Made by a program: the position numbers and the translations under genes. This document shows, in pieces, positions 1-6,800 of a stretch of 15,153 nucleotides of DNA; position 1 is the first letter of the stretch, and each line of letters begins with the position of its first letter. Below the pieces are notes generated by a model. That model did no database searches. It was not told where the DNA came from and saw only the letters and a list, made by a program, of their open reading frames with translations. Origin of the DNA: Candidatus Aminicenantota bacterium (GTDB lineage Bacteria > Acidobacteriota > Aminicenantia > UBA2199); the NCBI GenBank assembly GCA_020355945.1, contig CP070627.1, positions 473,630 to 488,782 of the forward strand, written 5' to 3'.

Positions 1-803
1 TAACCAACTATAGATTCTCAATAAGAAGTTTTTGCGGGGGGTTCAGGGGGGCAGTTTTTTCAAAAAGCGCCCCCCTGGCCGCCGGAGGCAAAATATACAT
101 GACCGGTGATTTGGCCCGATGGCTCCCGGATGGGACCATTGAATTTTTAGGCAGGGAAGATACGCAAGTAAAAATAAGAGGCATTCGCATTGAATTGGGA
201 GAGATCGAGGGTCTATTGGCAGGTTATAAGGAAATAAAGGAAGCTGTGGTAATTGACAGGGAAAATGAAAGCGGAGAAAAATATCTATGTGCTTATTTTG
301 TTGCAGACAGGGACATTCCCGTATCCCAATTGCGGAAATATTTATCCGTGAAATTGCCCGACTATATGATCCCGGCATATTTTATACAAATGGGAGGATT
401 ACCGTTATCATCCCATGGAAAGGTGGAGCGGAAATCCCTGCCGCTGCCTGGTGAATCCCGTCCCGCATTGGAAGCCGCTTATGCAGCTCCCCGCAGTCAC
501 CTGGAAAGAACAATAGCCAACATATGGAAAGGGGTACTGAACCTGGATAAAGTGGGAGTCCATGACAATTATTTCGATTTGGGCGGCAATTCGTTAAGTA
601 TTGTTAAAGTAAATAATAAGCTGAAAATAGAGATTGGCAGAGATATACCCCTGGTAAAAATGTTTAGATATCCTACGATTGATTCTCTTGCGCGTTATAT
701 CAACCAGGAAACAGGAAAGCCCATTTTTGATGAGAATATTAAAGAATCGGTAAACGAGATGGAAGAGACAATGCAAATGTTTATCGGAGAAGAAGATGAA
801 TAA
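1..803 (+). CDS. Nonribosomal peptide synthetase, 3' part: end of adenylation domain plus peptidyl carrier domain (5' partial)
   Basis: The frame is open from position 3 with no stop up to the window edge, so the gene starts to the left. The ATG at 99 is an internal Met in the A7 motif (KIYMTGDLARWLPDG), not a start. Visible adenylation motifs are A7 (TGDLARW), A8 (GREDTQVKIRGIRIELGEIE) and A10 (SHGKVERK in place of the usual NGKVDRK); the A10 lysine that contacts the aminoacyl-adenylate is codon 420-422. The substrate pocket is outside the window, so specificity cannot be read. A carrier domain follows, with the phosphopantetheine serine in DLGGNSLS at 591-593. The C-terminus is an acidic tail (EETMQMFIGEEDE) that could dock to the next protein. 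The stop overlaps the next start by 8 bp (ATGAATAA), which suggests translational coupling. The role is to load one amino acid and pass the chain to the downstream ketosynthase. Confidence 0.95.
   Translation, partial: TNYRFSIRSFCGGFRGAVFSKSAPLAAGGKIYMTGDLARWLPDGTIEFLGREDTQVKIRGIRIELGEIEGLLAGYKEIKEAVVIDRENESGEKYLCAYFVADRDIPVSQLRKYLSVKLPDYMIPAYFIQMGGLPLSSHGKVERKSLPLPGESRPALEAAYAAPRSHLERTIANIWKGVLNLDKVGVHDNYFDLGGNSLSIVKVNNKLKIEIGRDIPLVKMFRYPTIDSLARYINQETGKPIFDENIKESVNEMEETMQMFIGEEDE
30..90. repeat. REP-like GC-rich palindrome translated inside the adenylation domain
   Basis: A near-perfect hairpin is present. The outer stem CAGGGGGGC (44-52) pairs with GCCCCCCTG (69-77), then a 2-nt internal mismatch, then T-run 55-60 against A-run 62-66 around a one-base loop. 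The flank GGCCGCCGGAGGC (78-89) resembles the ends of intergenic repeat elements seen in many genomes. Here it is read in frame as a Gly/Ala/Ser/Phe-rich stretch just before the A7 motif, where adenylation domains vary in length. The hairpin is seen directly; its identity as a mobile or dispersed repeat is inference from its look. Confidence 0.6.
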
Positions 804-3800
804 AGAAACCAATTCCCGGACAGGACTGGAGGTGGCTGTTATTGGTATGGCCTGCCGTTTTCCTGGTGCCAGGAATTGTGATGAATTCTGGGAAAATTTA
901 AAAAACAGTGTAGAATCGATTGCTTTTTTTCCAGACCAGGAATTGGCAGATACCGGTTTGGATGTGAAAGTAATAGGGAATCCCCACTATATAAAAGTCA
1001 ATAGTGTGCTTGAAGATATCGAGTTTTTTGATGCTGCTTTTTTTGAATATACGCCGAGGGAAGCGGAAGTCATGAACCCCCAGGTACGCATTTTTCTCGA
1101 ATGTTCATGGCATGCGCTGGAGGATGCCGGGTATGATCCCGGGACTTATGACGGATTGATCGGTCTTTATGCTGGCACTTCATCCAGTTTCCACTGGGAG
1201 GCATTATCTCTTTTAACCGGGAGAAGCATGGAAGTTGGTGCTTTTGCCGCAGAAAACTTAACCAATAAAGATCACCTGTGCACTCATATATCTTATAAAC
1301 TTGGTCTGAAAGGACCCAGCTGCGTGGTGCAAACCGCGTGCTCTACCTCTTTAGTGGCGATTCATTGGGCTTGCCGGGCGGTACTGTCGGCAGAATGTCG
1401 TATGGCCCTGGCCGGGGGAGTTACCGTATCAGGGATGCAAAAACGTGGATATATGTATGCGGAGGGGATGATCCGTTCGCCCGATGGTCACTGCCGGACA
1501 TTTGATGCAAAAGCAAAAGGAACAATAGGGGGAAGTGGTGCTGGTGTTGTGGTGTTGAAGCGCCTCAAACATGCCATCACGGATGGGGACCATATTTATG
1601 CCCTTGTTAAAGGTTCTGCTATTAATAACGATGGAAAACGAAAAGTCGGTTTTACTGCTCCCAGTGTGGAGGGGCAGGCAGAGGTTATCCGCACCGCCAT
1701 GGCCATGGCCCGGGTAGAGCCCGAAAGTGTCGGCTATGTTGAAGCACATGGCACTGGCACCACCCTGGGCGATCCTGTAGAGATCGAAGCCCTGACACTG
1801 GCCTTTGCTTCCCCTAAAAGAGGTTTTTGTCCCATCGGTTCTGTTAAATCCAATGTGGGGCACCTGGATAGTGCTGCCGGTGTGAGTGGATTTATTAAGA
1901 CCGTGTTGGCATTGAAAAACCGGTTAATACCTCCCAGTTTGCATTTTGAAACCCCCAATCCCAGGATCGATTTTGAACATTCTCCTTTTTATGTTAATAC
2001 CCAATTGAAACAATGGAAAAATGATACATATCCCTTACGGGCCGGGGTAAGCTCCTTCGGCATCGGCGGCACCAATGCGCACGTGGTCCTGGAAGAATGG
2101 CCTGGCGCCTCTTCCTCCAGCGCATGGACCATGGAGCAGGGAGCATGGAGTCAAGGTAGGGGCGGGGTTTCTCCGCCCGAAAAATCCAGGGAATATCAAT
2201 TAATCCTATTATCCGCCGCAACAGAAAACGGGCTCCAGCGTATGACCCATAACCTGGCAACGTATCTTAAAAAAAATCCCGGTATTCCTTTAGGGGATGT
2301 CGCTTATACCCTGCAAGTGGGGCGAAAACCCCTTCAATACAGGCGGATGACAAAAGGTTTAACAGTAGAAGAGGTGGTGGAGGCATTATCCTCCCCGGAT
2401 TCGGGAAACCTGCTCACCTCACGGGCCAGGAATGAAAACCACCTTGTGTTTATGTTTCCCGGCCAGGGGGCCCAGTATGTGAATATGGGATGGGAATTGT
2501 ATCAAAGGGAACCGGTATTCCGGCAGGAAATGGACCGCTGTTTTGAGATATTGAAACCCCTAATGGGTTATGACAGCAAAGAAATTCTTTATCCTCATCC
2601 TGATTGTAGTGGCGGGTCTCCGGGGCAGGGCCACCACTCAGATCATATCACCCAAACCGAGATTGCCCAGCCATTGATTTTTGTGATAGAATATGCCCTG
2701 GCCAAATTGTTGATAATATGGGGGATAGAGCCTAATGCCATGATCGGCCATAGTATTGGCGAATATGTTGCCGCCTGCCTGGCCGGTGTTTTTTCCCTGG
2801 AGGATGCCTTAACAATTGTTGCCCTGAGGGGGCAGGTGATGCAGGCCATGCCCCCCGGGTCCATGTTGAGTGTACCACTTCCTGAAAAGCAGTTGAAGAC
2901 ACTGTTAGCATCAAACAAGCAATTGGACCTGGCCGCGGTTAACAGCAGTTCTCACTGCGTTGTCTCCGGTCCCTGCCCGGCAGTGGAAGCCTTTGCAAAA
3001 ATATTAAAAGAAAAAGGATATGAAAGTAGGAACCTGCACACCTCCCATGCATTTCATTCAAAGATGATGGACCCGGTCCTGGCAGCATTTGAAGAAAAGG
3101 TCAGGAAAACTCCCCTGCATAAACCCAAAATTCCCTATATATCCAATGTAACTGGTGACTGGATCGCCTTTGATGATGCGGTTGATCCCGGGTATTGGGC
3201 CGTGCATTTGAGACGCCCGGTTCGTTTCGCCGATGGGCTGGATACATTGTTAAAAGAGGGAAATTGTGTCTTTGTCGAAGTGGGACCCGGTAGAACCTTA
3301 AGTACCTTTGCCAGGAGGCATAAATGCCTGGATGATCATGAGGATTCGCACCGTCTGCTGGTTAACCTGGTAAGGCATCCTGAGGAAAACATCCGGGACG
3401 ACGTTTACCTGAAGGACCAGGTCAGCCGCTTGTGGCTTTGGGGAGTAAAAATCGATTGGAACCGGCTTTATCACCAGGAAAAAAGACAACGCATCCCTTT
3501 ACCCCTGTATCCCTTTGAAAAGCAGCGGTATTGGATTGACGGTGATCCCTTTAAAATCTGGGCAGCGGGGATGTCGTCGCAAAATAAGAATTTAAAAAGA
3601 AAAGAGGATATGTCGGACTGGTTCTATATTCCCTCATGGAAGAAAACAGCACTGCCATTCCTGGTGGACCTGGAAGATTTGATAAAAGAGAAACGCAACT
3701 GGCTGGTATTCCTGGATGATCCTGGCCTGGGAACGGGAATTGTAAAAAGACTTCGAGAATACGGGCATGAGGGAACCACAGTAATAAAAGGGGAGTGTTT

Positions 3801-6800
3801 TTCACGGTGCGGTGCCGGGGAATATACCATCAATATCCGTCAACCCGCTGATTATGACGCATTGATCGGAGACCTGGTGAACAAGGGTTGGAAACCGGGA
3901 ACCATCGTTCATTTATGGGGGGTAACCACCGAAATGGAGAACGAAACCGGCATTGAAGCGTTCCAGCAATTTCAATATACAGGGTATTACAGTCTAATAT
4001 TTCTTACCCAGGCCCTGGCAAAGCATCAATTGGTGCACAGCGGGACCGCTCCGCCACAGGGTGCCGAAACGATCCGGGTCATGGTAATGACCAACCATGT
4101 GCAGGGGGTAACGGATGAGGAGGAAATATGTCCGGGAAAGACAACTGCCCTGGGCCCTGCCAGGACCATTCCCCTGGAATATCAAAATATCCTGTGCCGG
4201 AACATTGATGTTGCCCTGGCCCACAGCGAAGCAGGCAAAGATACGCGACTGGTGGACCGGCTCATGAAGGAATTGTTGACCAACACCGCGGACCAGGTGA
4301 CCTGTTATCGTGGAAATACCCGCTGGGTGCAGCATCTCGAACCGATCCGCCTGGAACACCGCAGCGGGTGCCCATTAAAACTAAAAGAAAAAGGGGTGTA
4401 CCTGATCACCGGCGGCCTGGGAAAAGATAGTCTCGCCAGGGCTAAATACCTGGCAGAAACCCTCAAGGCACGGCTGATCTTAACCGGACGTTCCGGGTTT
4501 CCCCTGCGCCAGCAGTGGGACCAATGGCTGGCGGATCATGATGCGTATGACCCGGTAAGCAAAAAAATCAAACAGGTGCAGGAAATCGAATCATTGGGCG
4601 GGGAAGTGTTGGTGATGCAGGCGGATGTGGCAAATGAAAATGATATGAGTGCCGTGATGGCGGCAATTGATAAACAATTCGGTTCACTGGACGGCGTCAT
4701 TCATGCCGCAGGAATTACAACAGTGGAGTCATCGATATTAATTTCTCAGCTTGGCCGCAGCCAAAGTGAATGGCATTTCCAACCGAAAGTATATGGGTTG
4801 TATACGTTGGAAAAAGTTTTAGAGGGAAGAAACATAGATTTTTGCCTGTTGACGTCCTCTTTAGCTTCATTCCTGGCGGGAGGAGGACTTACCGCCTACA
4901 CCGCCGCCAATATTTTTATGGACGCCTTTGTACATATGCATAATCAAAAAAATCCCGTAAAGTGGATGAGTTTGAATTGGATCGGCGTTTCACCCCAGGA
5001 AACAGTCCAGGCATTCCACAGGATCTCAAACCTGGACTCAATCCCGCAATTGGTGGTATTCGACTACGATCTCCCCAGGAGGCTGGAACAAAGGAGAAAA
5101 GAGATGCCACGGCATGAAGAAACCGGTGTGCATCATACCGAATCATCCACACGTTACAAAAGATCCGATACGATGGGAGCCTATGCTGCACCCGTCAGTG
5201 CAGTGGAGAAAACCATCGTTGGTATCTGGGAAACGTTCTTTGGCATCGAACCCCTGGGAATTCATGACAATTTTTTCGAATTGGGCGGAAATTCACTGGA
5301 TGCCATTACGATTATATCGAAAATCCACATGGAATTGGATGTGGAATTATCGTTGGCGGAATTTTTCCGGAATTCCATCATAAAGGAACTTGCCCAATAT
5401 GTCGAAAAGTATGCCCGCAAACGGGCATTTACGTCAATAAAACCCACAGAAGAAAAAGAATACTATCTATCATCTTCAGCCCAGAAGAGATTGTATTTTC
5501 TTCAACAGATGTATTTGAACAGTACAGTTTACAATATATTTGAGGAAATCGCCTTCAATGAACATGGCAACCCAAAGAAAATAGAAGAAACCTTTAAAAG
5601 GTTGATCCGGAGACATGAGTCTTTGAGAACCTCATTTCATATGATAGAAAACAACCCCGTACAAAAGATACACAAAGATGTCACCTTTGAGGTTGAATTT
5701 TATAGCCCGGGCCCTGGACCCTATGCCAGTACTATAAAAAACTTTATCCGTCCCTTTGATTTATCTCAAGCACCCCTTTTACGGGTAGGATTGATCAAGG
5801 TAGAAGAATCCAGGCATATCTTGTTGATAGATCTGCATCATATCGTTTCCGATCGCACCGCTCACCAAATCCTGCAAAAGGATTTTATATCTTTGTATAC
5901 AGATGAGGAGTTACCTTGCTTAAAACTCCGGTACAAGGATTTTACGGAATGGCAGGGCGGTGAAATCCAAAGGGAAACCATCAAGAAACAGGAAGTTTAT
6001 TGGTTAAATGAGTTTGCCGGGGATATCCCGGTTCTCAATTTACCCACCGATTATCCCAGGCCCTCGATTCAAAGTTTTGAGGGAAGCATCTGCTCCTTTA
6101 AAATTCCCTCCACGGAAACAGGCATGATAAAGAGTATCGCCCTTAAGACCGGGGCAACATCGTATATGGTACTGCTGGCTGTACTCAATACGTTAATGGC
6201 TAAACTCAGCGGCCAGGATGATATTGTCATCGGAACCACCGCAGCCGGCCGCAGTCATGCAAACCTGGAAAATATGATTGGCATGTTTGTCAATACACTG
6301 GCAATCCGAAACTATCCCTCAGGAGAAAAATCATTTGAAGATTTTTTGAACGAAGTAAGACAAAGGGCTTTAAGTGCTTTTGCCAACCAGGATTACTATT
6401 TTGAAGATTTAGTCGGAAAGGTCGCGGTGAATAGGGATGCCAGTCGTAATCCGTTGTTCGATGTGATGTTTGATTTTCACAGCGTCAGGGAAAACACCGG
6501 GATGAGGGAAAGACCCGGAGAAGATACGGACCAGGCAGTCAGAACCCGGGAACACACCAAAGGAGTGGCCATGTTTGATATGAGCTGGGCAGCAATGGAG
6601 ATAGGAGAAACTTTATCCTGGCAGGTCATTTATTGTACCAAATTGTTTACCTGGGAAACCATCAAAGGATTCGTCAATTACTTTAGAAAAATTCTTGGCT
6701 CAGTACTTCAAAACCCTGGAATAAAGATAGCGCAACTGGAAATCATCACACCAGGAGAAAAGGAAAAGATCTTAGATGAGTTTAACGATACTGCCAGGGA

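Noticed and set aside
44..77. Intrinsic transcription terminator
   Set aside because: The T-run is part of the stem rather than following it, and the region is read in frame through an adenylation domain.
43..378. 111-residue open frame on the minus strand
   Set aside because: It is antisense to the A-domain end and shows no domain or ribosome binding site; a shadow frame.
99..803. ATG at 99 as the start of a 234-residue protein
   Set aside because: It lies inside the A7 motif of an adenylation domain and the frame is open upstream to the window edge, so it is an internal Met of a longer gene.
3994..4359. 121-residue minus-strand frame opposite the KR structural half
   Set aside because: The plus-strand KR reading is coherent and conserved, so this is a chance frame in moderately GC-rich codons.
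5114..5383. 89-residue open frame on the plus strand in another frame
   Set aside because: It overlaps the ACP of the megasynthase and encodes no recognisable protein; a shadow frame.
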